Shown: positions 21,732 to 32,689 of the stretch, one piece after another
Layout of the letters: each line of letters starts with the position of its first letter
How positions within the stretch are numbered: the first letter of the stretch is position 1
Assembly (NCBI GenBank): GCA_022478985.1
Contig: JAKSZP010014534.1
Location: forward strand, 1 to 64,000
Source: Massospora cicadina
Taxonomy: Eukaryota > Entomophthoromycota > Entomophthoromycetes > Entomophthorales > Entomophthoraceae
Reading direction: 5' to 3'
Length of the DNA: 64,000 nucleotides
Made by a program: the position numbers and the translations under genes
Notes under the pieces: model-generated
The model's database searches: none
Seen by the model: the letters and a program-made list of their open reading frames with translations, nothing else
What the model was told of the DNA's origin: nothing

Positions 21732-22760
21732 ATGGCGCAACCAGCTCACTTTGATGGCGTAATACCCCCAGTGATTGAAATATCACACTATGAGGAAATA
21801 AAGCTTGCCATAGATACCTTACTTCAGGCGCAAAAAATGCTTTTTAATGAGAATAATATTATTACTGAACAGCTCAATCATGCCTTCCGCCAACTACTCC
21901 TAGTAGGTGACCATGCTAGTCAACTTGCCAATCTCTTGAGCAGCACGAAGGAGCGGCTAGACTGTGCGGAGTACAAATTAGATAAGGTTGTTAAGGAAAA
22001 AGAAGTCTGAAGTGACAGGCTGCCCTCATATAACCGAGATGGTAACATACATGGGTTTTTCAAGCAGTTCAAGTTTGCCATAGAGGGGGCTTCTGATCAA
22101 AAAAAGCCAAGCTGTTGTTATCTACGTTGAATGTTTCCAGTGCTGATCAAGTTATTTGTTATCTTAAAAACAGTACTGTAGCTTACCAAGAGGTGAAGGA
22201 GACTGTAATTCGCTTGTTTGGGGGCAAAGCGAAAATGGCTCAGCGCAAAGTGGATTTTTTAACAATATCATTTCTAAAGAAATGAGACTTTAACACAGTT
22301 TGCGGAGCGATTCACTAATGAGGCTCATGTATTGTTGGGTGCAAATGCCTTATCTAATGAGGAGGTGGGCATAGCAATAACAGCGGCTATCAAGCCCTAC
22401 TACAAATTGCATAATGCTATGGTGTACACCCTTCAGGGGGATGCGGAGTTACTCAAAATCATCCATCATTTACGTCATTTATCTGCCACCTTTAGTGCTC
22501 CCAATGTGGAGTGGAAGGATCCTGTATCTTCTATGGATATTCCTCAAAATGAAGGATCCCACCAATATGGGGGTAATTGGTGGGTCACTCCTCGGACACA
22601 TAACTCATGGGCGGGTCCTCTATGTCCCTATTATGGTCAAACTGCTTATCCTTGGGCCCATAGTAAACCATGGTTCAATAGTAGACCTAGATCTTCTGAG
22701 GTGATTCCAAGATGAATGCCTGTCCCAAACACTTGTTTTTCATGTGGTTAACCAGATCAT
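21732..22760 (+). pseudogene. Gy-C gag
   Basis: The likely start is the ATG at 21732 (MAQPAHFDGV), 58 nt after the primer-binding site and aligned with MSHLGCFDK in Gy-E. The first part, open to 22010, is helical (a coiled coil around NNIITEQLNHAFRQLL). The capsid-like middle (22030-22500) is split by two frameshifts and ends in LKIIHHLRHLSATFSAPNVE. A zinc knuckle CFSCG-stop-PDHYAVIC follows near 22735, interrupted by a TAA. Gag would package element RNA. Confidence 0.8.
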
Positions 22761-23104
22761 TATGCGGTTATCTGTTGGGTTAAACCAAGGGTCCATGCAG
22801 TATCCGTTGTCCCATATGAACAAGGAAAAGAGCGAGCGGAGTAGAGATGGGACGCTCTGCTTCAACTAATTCAATTGTAATTGTCCCTGATGTACAACAC
22901 GAATCACCCTGTTTCAGCCCTGGGGCACCCTCTGAGGAATTACTATATCAACGGATCCCTTACCACCTTTTAGCCTCAAGTCAAGGAAGAGACCCCAATG
23001 ATGCAGACATAAGTTTTGCCAAGGTGTGGATAAGCCAACGCCTGGAAGATTCTTTAGCGGAATGGTACAATCGGCGGTGACCCCTCTGCATATGTTACAG
23101 CTTC

Positions 23105-23671
23105 TTGGGAGGAGTGGAGGTGGCGATTCCTGTAGAACAAATTGCCCAAGAGTATCCTCATGTTGGGGCTGGTATGTACACTTTACTGAATGATCATACA
23201 CCCTTGAATGTATATATATTAAACACCAAGGGTTCTTCTTATTTGGAATGCACCTACTGTGACATATTTGTACAGAGTACCATAATTTGGGCAATCATAG
23301 ATACAGGCGCTCCTTTCAATATAATATCCAGCAAGCTTGTGGCTAAGCTTCCACTGAAGCCTGATGTGGACCACTGTTTAGTGTATGGAACTGCGGGGGC
23401 CCATAGTACTGTGTCAGAAGGCGCATATAGCTCATTGCCCTTGGGGTTCAATTCTGTAGGCGTATCCACTCCAGCTGTGGTGTTGCCTAATAACCGTTAT
23501 GACGTGTTTATTGGGGCTGCATTTATGCGTCACTTTGGGGCTGTGGTTAATATGGCGGATGAAACCATCAGTAGACTGGGACAACAGATCCCTATCTATT
23601 TTACTTCCTGCGGAATCCCAGAGGACCCAATCTTCTCTGGCCAATTAATCTTGCTTATAGTGATGGTGTGA
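23105..23671 (+). pseudogene. Gy-C protease region
   Basis: The reading frame is open for 188 codons. AIIDTGAPFNIISSKLV carries an intact DTG active site, and VVLPNNRYDVFIGAAFM gives the second conserved block. The domain would act as a dimer to cut Gag-Pol. It is the best-preserved domain of Gy-C, although the flanking frames are broken. Upstream sequence (22847-23080) belongs to the gag-protease linker. Confidence 0.8.
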
Positions 23672-23689
23672 TTCCTGTAAAATATTGAC

Positions 23690-24330
23690 GGATGAAGTGG
23701 AGGACCCAAATGCTTTCAAACCAGATTTATGAGTACAAAGGGATTCCACTACGAGCTTCAAATGCTTGGACTATCCCTTTGGGGCATCAGATCATAATTG
23801 GGACAGAGCTCGAAATTGATATTCTGGGAGGTCTGTATGGAGAGGTTTTTGGGCTTTATCACCAATCATGGCTCAAACTACATGTGGCTCCTGGGTTACT
23901 GCTACCAGGGCAGGGCAGGGGGAAGTGAAGGTGTTGATAGAGAATCTGCAGAAGGAGGTGATGAAGGTTTGGTGGCACCAAGTGGTGGCTTACCTGCACC
24001 TGATCCCTATTGATGAGGTCCACCAGGTACACGACTTTGGTTCATGGGAAGATCTTGGTTTGCCTCTAAAACCCCCCTCAGCGTAATGACGCTGTTTCCA
24101 CAAGAGGCATTAACTGGTCTATCGGAGGATCAGAAGGATAGGGTGATGGATCTGTTTGAGAAATATTGCATCATTTTTTGCAACCAATGACTATGACTTG
24201 GGTTGCACTCATGGGGTTGTGCATTGGGTGGACATGGGAGACCACCCCATATAAGGTCACGACTTATCTGCCACTCGAAGGCAGCAGAAGAAGTTGTATC
24301 TGCAGAAATAGATACCTTGGTGGAACAGGG
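23690..24330 (+). pseudogene. Gy-C protease-RT linker
   Basis: Short open pieces in changing frames (23692-24086) match the same region in Gy-E (60910-61110): a block reading LNLIPIDEVYQIHDFGS in Gy-E and its counterpart here. No catalytic motif is expected. It connects the protease to the RT start near 24330. Confidence 0.55.
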
Positions 24331-25060
24331 AATGCTGGAGCCATCAAAAGTCCTTGAGCATCTCCAATGCTAATTGTCAAAGAGAAAGATGGCTCCAATC
24401 GAGTAGTAATTGATTATCAGAAGCTTAACAGTATTACAAAAAAATTTGTACCCACTCCCACAAATTGACGACGCTTTAAATCAGTTAGGTGGAGCCAAGT
24501 ATTTCTCTGCTATGGACTTGATATTGGGGTACTGGCAGATTGAGTTGCCCGCAGCGGAACAAGAAAAGAGTACTATAATTACCACAAAAGGATTGTTCCA
24601 GCCTACGCATATGCCACAGGGTTTGTGTAATGCCCCCGCTACGTTTCACCAGGCTATGGATACTATTTTGGGCGACCTAAAGCTGTTTCTGCGTTCTTGT
24701 CTACCTTGATGATATCAACGTATTTTCGCGGACATTCACAGAGCATCTTGAACACCTGGAGCAAATATTCCGCCGCCTAGCTGAAGCTAATATCAAGATT
24801 AAGCCCAGAAAGTGCCACATTTTTAAAGAACAATTAAAATACCTTGGCTTTGTGGTGGACTTTAAAGGGCTTAGTCCACAGCTGGCCAAAGTGGAAGCCA
24901 TCCACAAGATGACTCAGCCAAGCAATAAGCGAGATATCCAGGTGTTCTTGGGGATGGTCAGTTACTACCGGTGGTTCATTCCCAACTTCAGCTGTATTGG
25001 GGCTACACTCTTTTAGCTCCTTTAGAAAAATGCTGCATTCAACTGAACAGATCGATGTCA
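24330..25060 (+). pseudogene. Gy-C reverse transcriptase remnant
   Basis: MLEPSK-type entry block, KEKDGSNRVVIDYQKLN, YFSAMDLILGYWQIELP, LFQPTHMPQGLCNAPATF and the catalytic YLDDI at 24702-24716 are all visible, with a frameshift near 24690. The connection block FLGMVSYYRWFIPNFS ends the domain. Stops are few and mostly in the last third. It would copy element RNA to DNA. Confidence 0.9.
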
Positions 25061-25069
25061 AACCGCTTT

Positions 25070-25510
25070 TGATGTATTACAAACAACATTGGATAGTGCG
25101 CCTGTTTTACAATACCCCCAATTTTAAAAAGAGTTTATTGTGCAAACAGATGCTTCACTTTCTGCTGTAGGGGCTGTGTTATCACAAAAAGATGATGAAG
25201 GTGTGAAGCACCCAAATGCATATTGTAGCCACATTTGAACTGTCCCTGAATGGAATTACACCATGACTGAGCGAGAGTGCTTAGTGGTAATTTATGCATA
25301 CAAACAATTCCAGGTTTACCTCCATGGGGTGAAATTCAAAGTGGTAATGGATCATGCCTCCTTGCGCTGGCTACAGAATCTGTAGGAACCTAAAGGGTGA
25401 CTAGCGCGATGGGCGTTGAAGCTCCAAGCTTATGATTTTGAGATCACTCATTAGCTAGGGGTAAAGCATCAGAATGCGGACTGTCTTTCTTGATTACCCA
25501 TGGTTGCCAT
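25070..25510 (+). pseudogene. Gy-C RNase H remnant
   Basis: QTDASLSAVGAVLSQKDDEG, MTERECLVVIYAYKQF and KVVMDHASLRWLQNL show the D-E-D catalytic positions. GVKHQNADCLS ends the domain. In-frame stops lie between these blocks. Confidence 0.85.
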
Positions 25511-25588
25511 TACAGCAGATGTGGTAGATATAATGTACAAAAAAATGATTGCGGGCAGATATCATGATAAGCCACTGCCTGTGTAAAA

Positions 25589-26700
25589 GTGTTAGATGGG
25601 CTTAGGCAGGATACCTTCTTGCATGATGGGGAAATATATAAGCGGATCGGGGAATTAATGCTGAGTTTTCCAAAACCCTCTTCCAGGCCCGCAATCATTA
25701 TGGATGCCCATAGAGCAGTAGGTCATGAAGGGTTGAAAAAGACATTGGAGTTCTTATGGACCTGCTACTATTGGGAGAGTATGCACTATGATGTGCTTGA
25801 GACGGTTGGTTGTTGCCATCAGTGCCAAGTGGAGAAACCATTCCACTGAAAGACCACCTACCAGTTGGTTAAGCCTCAGTTCACATGGCATACAGTTTTA
25901 TTAGATGTGGTGGGGCCTCTACTGACTGGTGCAAGTGCTCCAAATATATAATAATTACCATCGACCACTTGACCAGATGGGTAGAAGCAAGGGCTATCAA
26001 GGACTTGGGGGCTGTCACTACCGCCAAGTTCATCCTGGAGTGCATTATACAGTGCCATGGTTGTCCACAATCTATACTAACGGACAATAAAACTATTTTC
26101 ACATTACATATATTGGCCAAGTTGAGCGAGCTCATGGCAATCCGCAGGGTTTTAACTACCCCCTACCACCCTGAATCTTATGGAATATGGAATGGGTTAA
26201 TGGGACCTTGGTAAATATTCTATGCAAGCTTGTAAAAGAGTGGCTGTCAGACTAGAGCACCCTTTTATCTACCGCTGTCTTTGCATACAATATCAGCTAC
26301 CACTCAGCAACTGGTAAGAGTCCATTCCAATTGCTCTATGGATGACATCCAGCGCTGCCTGCATTGCTTTACTCCTGTGTGGAGGATACCGGTGGAGTCA
26401 AACCTCACCACTATTTGTCTACCTTAATAAATACGTTGGTTAAACTCCAAACTGAGGCATATTCCACTAGACTTGCCAAGAAGATTTGGGATCATATGGC
26501 CAATCAATATAGACAGAGTGGTCTTCTGAAGTTTGGGGTAGGAGAATTGGTCTTGTTTCATGACTAACATGGGTTTAGAAGAGGAAAAAGGTCACCAGCA
26601 TATGGAGCAGACCATTTGAGATCATCAAGAAGACCGGGGCTGATGCATACACCATTAAGGCACCCACAAGTGGTCAGATAATCAACCGATTACATGTGAA
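25589..26700 (+). pseudogene. Gy-C integrase remnant
   Basis: The HHCC zinc domain is recognisable (AHRAVGHEGLKK ... CCHQCQ). The core has LDVVGPLLTG and ILTDNKTIF, holding the first two acidic residues; the third falls in a mutated ESYGIWNGL where Gy-E keeps ESNGMVERV. The tail 26364-26567 (KLQTEAYSTRLAKKIWDH ... FGVGELVLFHD) leads to the C-terminal DNA-binding region. Frame changes occur between core and tail. Confidence 0.85.
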
Positions 26701-26740
26701 GTTTCTCCAGCCATACAAACAACAAAATTCTTATTGTCCA

Positions 26741-26756
26741 GTCAAGGAGGGGGTAA
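26741..26756 (+). promoter_or_regulatory. Gy-C polypurine tract
   Basis: AAGGAGGGGGTAA sits directly before the right LTR. The same run precedes the Gy-E right LTR. Confidence 0.8.
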
Positions 26757-27259
26757 TGTTGTGAATTTAATATGACTATCTGATAAGTCTATGGTCATCC
26801 AGCAAAATGAATTGAATCCTCTGGAATCAAACTAGTAACGGTAATATAAGCACTTTGAAATTAGGCAATATTGGATTGTTGGTAAATTGCTTAGAATTGG
26901 GCGTCATGAGATTATTAAACAAAGATTTGACGAAACCAATGAGATACGGCGAATTGAGTTACTAAGCCGTGTAAGTATAATCATTCAAAATTATTACAAT
27001 ATAAGCAGGATGAGACGAACAAGGAGAAGAGGTTTTTTGAAGTAGAAGAAGAGTAAGCGCGAGCAGGGAATATCTTCTATATATTTTATATTGAATAAAA
27101 GTAGTGTAGTTGGGGAGATTGCCTCCTATTTTTATATATATCAAGTTATTACGTTTAATCAAGGTCAACCATCTCCATATCGTTTGGCTGTTGCTCAGTG
27201 GGATAAACCCTGCGCGATTCATTTGGAGGAAATAGACTATATCCACCAAAAGGTTAACA
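26757..27259 (+). repeat. Gy-C right LTR
   Basis: It starts TGTTGT, ends TTAACA, and is followed by the CATGC target duplication. Confidence 0.95.
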
Positions 27260-27264
27260 CATGC

Positions 27265-27660
27265 ATGTGGCAAAAAAGCAGATTTTGACCCATCCTCTAA
27301 AATCACCCACCAAAGTATATACAATTTTTCTTAATTCTCAAATGCCTGCATTTAAGCTGAACATCACCTAGCTGAATTTGTTAAAGCTCTCTTCCAAGCC
27401 AAACTTGAAAATGAAAAAGCTTATTTTTCCTATATCCACCCACACCACGCTGATTCCCAGACGCCCTGGCTCTCCACTTTTGTTTGTTTCTTTAACTATA
27501 ATGATTCTGTCTTGAATTTATTTCTTATAAAAAGAGCTGCCTGACCCCCCTCACCCTCTGTTAAGGTGATAGTGGTATTCCATTCCCTGATAGGTTAGAG
27601 GTTTTGCTTTGGTTTTATTAATCTATATCATTCATTCATTTGGTTCTTTTGCTCATTGAG
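27265..27660 (+). pseudogene. HL-c C-terminal coding region
   Basis: After Gy-C the HL-c frame continues with a helical stretch around AEFVKALFQAKLENEKAYF and then HHADSQTPWLSTF (about 27450-27490), matching HYADAPTPWLSAL in HL-d. No known domain is recognised. Coding continues to within about 150 bp of the 3' tail. Confidence 0.6.
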
Positions 27661-27664
27661 TATT

Positions 27665-27718
27665 GGTAATGTCCATCCCCTGGTTGGCATACCTTGAATA
27701 AATTTTAATTCTAGTTTT
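27665..27718 (+). other. HL-c folded 3' tail
   Basis: GGTA (27665-27668) pairs with TACC (27690-27693) around an inner TGTCCA...TGGTTG hairpin. TTGAATAAATTT follows. Confidence 0.65.
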
Positions 27719-27727
27719 TTTATTACT

Positions 27728-28901
27728 AAGCAAATGCGTTTAATAATCTTGTTTTTTTATAGAAATGAGCTATAATTTTTTGAAGCTATAAACATCAACT
27801 TAAAATTACTATCACCATATGATATGTTCAACAAACCTTTCAAATTCTACTAACTCATTGTGGACTCTCAATTATATATTTATCTAATCACAAACTGCTT
27901 TAATATTGTTAATCCTGAAACTGGAATATTGTATAGGAAGAGATAAGACTTTTGGGTAATGCATAGAATTTGTAGCTTCCTTGATACCCAACCATAAATA
28001 GTCTTAGGTTAAGGCCCTGCACAATTTGGTGGAAGCTTATCTACCTTCTAGATATTTTGGTCCATATAGAAGTCATATATAGTTTATGTTCTCTTGTCTC
28101 AATAATCTTAGATAAATATTTCTACATGTTGTGCAACATGACACAAAGGTATCTGAAATTGTAATAAATGCCTTAAATTTATATCTAAAATATGTCAGTA
28201 ACTAGTAGGTCCCATTTCACTATTTAAGTACCAAGGCCTAATAGACAAACTAAACTTTGATAAAATAAATTTGACATCACCTAAAATACACGTCCCAAAA
28301 TAAAAAAAAGGTTTTTTTTGTTTTGAATTTTTATCAGCTAAACTTTAACTTTTAAGCCATTTCTATTTATTTATGAGCTGAAAATCAGAAAAGAAAGCAA
28401 AAATTAGCAAAACTTTAAGTATTAGTGTTATATATTCATAAGCAAAACTTTTCCTAGCTATACCATTTCATTATCACAAACTTTTGTGACGCAATTTGCA
28501 GTCTACATCAAATCATAGTTTTTCTTAGAATCATATAGATAAAAAAATTGTTATATTGACCAGAATATCAGTCAAGTTAAAACTGAAACTGAAAAACGTA
28601 CATCTTCCAAAACTAGCCCAAAAAACATGGCAAAATTACTATGAACTTTAGTAGCTATAAAATTGATGATGTCAAAAAATTTCTAGTTTTATTTATTTAT
28701 TACTAAAATAATTTTTTACCATCATTATTTATGGGATTTATCACTGTTAGAGTTTTTATAATGCTTTGGCTAACAAAAATATTCAATATATAATAAGAAA
28801 CTATTGAGTCTGATATAATATATTTTTGCAGTTCAATGAAGTGAAATGATTTGGTTTCTGTAGTATTACTTGACTTTTATAATCTATCTTTTGCAATAAA
28901 T
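27728..28901. other. AT-rich spacer
   Basis: About 1.2 kb of AT-rich sequence with no recognisable gene, repeat or RNA. The last bases contain the LN-2 target duplication. Confidence 0.6.
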
Positions 28902-28917
28902 TTCAAAAGTATCTTAA
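28902..28917. repeat. LN-2 target-site duplication (3' side)
   Basis: TTCAAAAGTATCTTAA is repeated without mismatch at 34194-34209. Confidence 0.9.
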
Positions 28918-28933
28918 TTTTAAATTTATGCGG

Positions 28934-28962
28934 GGAAGGCTGACCATGGGATGGACACTTCC
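28934..28962 (-). other. LN-2 folded 3' tail
   Basis: On the minus strand GGAAG pairs with CTTCC outside an inner TGTCCAT, CCC loop, ATGGTCA hairpin. Confidence 0.7.
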
Positions 28963-28969
28963 AAATATG

Positions 28970-30100
28970 ACTCAGAAGAGACAAAACTTTGTACCAGGGG
29001 AGGCACCTCAGAGAAGCGATGCTATCTCTTGTTGCCAGCGGGAACGCCACTTCTGGGGAGGGGGAGGGAACGTGTGAAGGGGCCGTAGCCACTATTGAGC
29101 ACATGTGGAGGAAGGGGTCTAATTTGATGAACCAGACTGGGAACCAGGAGGAGACCAGCTGTCAGCGACGCGGTGGGAGATATCCAAACATCCACGCTTA
29201 AAAGTGGTCCACCAAATGAGACCGGAATCTGTGGACAGCTTCTGGGAGGGTGGGGATGGAGCCAGCGATGGCATCCAAGACAATCGTGTGGATAGTCCAC
29301 ATGGCGATTGCAACCACCAGAGCACGGAAGGAGGGTGGGAGGGGGAGGCCATTGATGAAGCAAACATATCTCTTGACAGACTGAAGGGATGTGTTTGATC
29401 CTATCCTAGTAGACGTTGGACTTCGCGCCATATCACTTTAGAGGTGGGACACTTCTCCAGGCGGTGGAACAGCGTTCCATACTGGCCACACATGACACAG
29501 GATGAGTGTAAAGCGTTAGAGCGCTCAGCTGTATGATACACCCGCCTCAGGCAGCACCACACATGGGAGCGGACTTGAGGCTGCAACAGAGGGTGGTGTG
29601 CATATTTCCAGATAGTCTTTTGGGTCTCAGTGGAATAAGGGATGTCCATCATGTCCAGGTAGTCCACCCTGGATAGGACTTGGGGTCGAATGGGGATCAC
29701 GCCATCATGGATGGGTAGCCCCTGTACCTCTTGTGTGAACTGAGGAGAGGGGCGGCCTCTTCAGGTTGTATGTCCACTAATACAAATTCTCCACTCTGCA
29801 CTTCGCATGGAGAGTAGGATTCGTTTGTAGTGGGTTTTAGTCCCGTGAGGACCTGTGGCCAATGTGTGTGATGCGAGGTATTTCATCAGGGAGTGGGGGT
29901 TTGATGGATTGTTGAGGCCCAAGGCTCAGGAGAAGTTGGAGCGGGCCGCGTGGGACCAGTGTTGGGATGGGAGTGTAGGAGAAGTGATGGCCGCGATCCA
30001 GGTGCCCAGGACCTTGGCAGCATGGGCTTTGAAGTCAAGCAGGCCCATGCCACCTTGATGATGAGGGCCAAACATGACCTCTAGCCGTACTGGTGGAGGG
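28970..30100 (-). pseudogene. LN-2 ORF2 C-terminal region with zinc motif
   Basis: The minus-strand piece 29401-29700 encodes VRSHVWCCLRRVYHTAERSN followed by CVMCGQYGTLFHRLEKC, a CX2CX7-8HX4C zinc-binding motif of the kind found at the C-terminus of L1-like ORF2 proteins. The next piece (29198-29431) covers a hydrophobic stretch, and PAGNKR-type residues lie close to the 3' tail. Frameshifts separate the pieces. The motif is thought to bind nucleic acid. Confidence 0.8.
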
Positions 30101-30117
30101 CGGCCTGACCAAAGCCA

Positions 30118-31345
30118 TCATTGTAGCAAAGCATACAGGGATTTGAAGAAGCTTGGGGATAAGGGGATGGCGTGGGCTCCAAACCAGACTTTGGATAGGA
30201 GCATAGAGTTGGCAAGAACAACCCTGCCAGTGAGGGTAGTAGGGTGGGCTCTGAGAGAGTCGATTCTCTTTGTCACGTTGTCCAGTATACAGCACTCCAT
30301 TACTGCTGACGCGTATCCGCCTGCCTCCATCCACACGCCCAGATGGCGTACCGGTCCTATGGTAGGACGTGGCACAAAGGGGAGCACCAGTGGTGCGGTG
30401 TGTGTTGAGTTAGTAAGGCGTGGACGTGGGCGAGCAGATGGGCCAGGTTGGGAACCAATTGCTGGGGCCCAGCAGTTCTGAAACTGACCAAGGAGGATGA
30501 TTTCAGTTTTGGAGGCGTTCAGTACCGCGTTGCTTACCTGGGAATATTCCTGGATGAGGGCTTCAAGCACGTGTGCATCTTTGTTATTAGACACCCCCAC
30601 CACGCAATCATCTGCAAATGCCATCATCTTGACTGGGGTTTGGCCTGGCACATGGACCCCAGTGAGGTGGGCGTTCACATTTCGCAGTAGTGGGTCAAGG
30701 CTGAAGTTGTATAAGAGTGGGCTGAGGGGGTCTTCTTGTCGCAGGCCCCTTTGAGGGCGGACTACTTCTGTTAGGAAGCCTGGGCCACGCACTGCCATTG
30801 TCGCAGATTCCGTGAGCAGCATCACCTAGTTTATGAAGCGGGGGGTAGGCGGAATTGAGGGAGGCATGCCCTTAGGTATTCCCAGTTCACTCTATCATAG
30901 GCCTTTTGTTGGTCCAAGAATACAAGTGCCCCGAGGCTGTGGACTGACACACATTAGCCACAGAGTGCACGTTATCCCAAATTGACCTTCTGGGGATGAA
31001 ACCGAATTGTTCTTGGGAGATGGTGGCAGATGCTACAGTCCCTAAACGGTTAGCCATGATTTTTGTTAAAATTTTGGTGTCTGTGTTTGTTAGAGAAATG
31101 GGGCGCCAGTTGGCTAAGTCAAGCCTATCCCCTTTCTTGAAGAGTGTGACAGTAAAGGCCTCATGTCCTCCTGGTAGGAGGCGCGTTTCCAACAGGCTTT
31201 GGTTGAGTGAGGCTAGCAGCAATGGGGATATATATTTAAAATATTTTTTGTAGAACTCATATGGAATGCCATCTGGGCCTGGGCATTTTCGGTTTGGCGC
31301 ACCATGAATGGCTGTCCATAATTTATTCAGAGTAATTAAATTCAT
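30118..31345 (-). pseudogene. LN-2 ORF2 reverse transcriptase
   Basis: Two long minus-strand frames cover the domain. 30887-31345 carries CPGPDGIPYEFYKKYF, LFKKGDRLDLANWRPISLTN and QFGFIPRRSIWDNVHSV. 30118-30825 carries RGLRQEDPLSPLLYNFSLDP, the catalytic AFADDCVVGV and NAVLNASKTEIILL. The FADD form of the catalytic motif is usual for this LINE type, and both aspartates are present. A stop and frameshift near 30830-30890 separate the frames. It performs target-primed reverse transcription in the nucleus. Confidence 0.92.
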
Positions 31346-31960
31346 TATTTCCGGGTATCAGAAAATGGTGCAGATATGAGTTCAGTCAAGAAATTCTGCC
31401 ATTTCAGCCAGCTGAATTGGTTCAGCTCGGTATAACTCGGAGTAATATCTTTGTGTTTTGATTGCCACTTCAGCTGATGTATCCACAATGGAATTATCCG
31501 ATCTTCGCACCTGTGTGCAGGCCACGCTCTGGCATGTTGCAAAAATTTTTTTAAAGAAGTATGCGGTTCACTTGTCACCTTTAGTGATGCATGTGGGCCT
31601 GTATTGGACACAAACCTGATGTTTGTGTTGCCTTTTGAGTGCGTTGAGGTGGGTGGCTGCCTCCACCCACTTCCGGCCCCATGCAGGGCTATATCCTGTG
31701 GCTGGAATGTTGGACTCCAAGTGGGCCAATTCCACCAGCGTGCGTGAGATAACCGCCAATGTGGCTCATGAGCGTCTGGAGGAGAGATGGCAATAGTGGC
31801 GGATGGTGTCTTCTTTATAAGTTGCCCATGTGGAAATGGGGTCCACGCAAAATGGTGCAACAAATGATTTTGCCAAAGTTGCCTCTTCTACCCATGTGGA
31901 AAATCCTGGTGACGCGAGCTTGGGGGGGCGGATTTTGCACCAATGTGGGGCCTTTGCAAC
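31346..31960 (-). pseudogene. LN-2 ORF2 endonuclease-RT linker
   Basis: The minus-strand frame 31345-31863 (172 codons) begins HFAWTPFPHGQLIKK and includes THLNALKRQHKHQVCVQYR in an overlapping frame; the same block occurs in LN-1 (SAHLNALVRQHKHRVCVQYK). It is a helical linker without catalytic residues. Confidence 0.7.
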
Positions 31961-31969
31961 TGTGACAGG

Positions 31970-32657
31970 TAAGTGGTATGCTATCGAGACCAGTCAGTGG
32001 TCAGAGAATTTCATTTTTGTTGTTTTGGATTAGGAGATGTGGGGTTGGAATTTTGCTGGCATTAGAATAAGGTCGATGCGGGTCATGGACCTTAATTGGC
32101 CGTTGTGGATGTGGGGATTCATCATGTTTTTGAGCAGTGGGGCATGTCATGGCAGCGCATCCATTAACCCAAGGGTGGCTTTTAGAACACGTAGTTCTAT
32201 GTGACCCTGTGGGGCATGGGGTGAGGGGGTGGCCACTGGTCCGTTGGTGAGGTTAGCCAACAGTTCATGTCACCAACTAGGAAAGAATCAGGGGGTAGCA
32301 GGAGGGATTTGACCAACGAGAAAGATACCTGACGCTTGTGTGCACCATTTGGGGCGTAAATGTTGACAATTGTGTGTGCAATGTCAGCCCACGAGAAGGT
32401 GACAATGAGCACTCAACCATTTAGGAACGTTTCTGAAGGATGTGAAATTTGAAAAAATTGTTTTTCCAAATTAGCACCCCACAGTGCTTTGACCAAAAGG
32501 ATAGGGATGGTAGGAGCATTGTTTTCCAAGCTTCCTTGGAACCTCGTGGACAGTGGGACTCCTGGATGGCCAGGATATCCACAGGTAAATTGTTTTGTAA
32601 AAAACTCAGTTTTCTAGCCCAGGACGGGGAGGCCTTGAGTCCAGCGATATTCAGCAT
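31970..32657 (-). pseudogene. LN-2 ORF2 endonuclease domain
   Basis: ORF2 probably starts at the ATG 32657 (MLNIAGLKASPSWARKLSF). The visible AP-endonuclease blocks are VDILAIQESHCP with the catalytic Glu, VNIYAPNG, and LVGDMNCW with the Asp and Asn of the active site. Two frames (32421-32657 and 32197-32412) are separated by a small frameshift. The domain nicks target DNA and fixes the insertion site. Confidence 0.85.
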
Positions 32658-32689
32658 CCCTAGAGTGAAGGTTTCCCCTTTGCACCTTA

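Larger units (their letters stand above)
21168..27259 (+). mobile_element. Gy-C: complete but decayed Ty3/gypsy element
   Basis: LTRs of 505 and 503 bp begin TGTTGT and end TTAACA, and the element is flanked by a perfect 5-bp duplication CATGC (21163-21167 and 27260-27264). A primer-binding site, gag with zinc knuckle, protease, RT, RNase H, integrase and a polypurine tract follow in the usual order. By eye the LTRs differ at roughly one base in ten, so it is not young. It is inserted in HL-c and is the same lineage as Gy-E. Confidence 0.95.
19701..27718 (+). mobile_element. HL-c: full-length half-LINE copy, split by Gy-C
   Basis: Two plus-strand parts (19701-21167 and 27265-27718) join across Gy-C and its 5-bp target duplication to give about 1.9 kb. 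The outer flanks share TTTATTACT (19692-19700 and 27719-27727). The 5' end has TTTTTCTTTCCGCT and the 3' end has the folded tail and TTGAATAAATTT. ORF1-like and C-terminal domains are present and broken; no RT is present. Confidence 0.8.

Noticed and set aside
26962..27324. 120-codon minus-strand ORF
   Set aside because: It lies across the Gy-C right LTR and the HL-c junction; it is a chance frame with no counterpart open in the left LTR.
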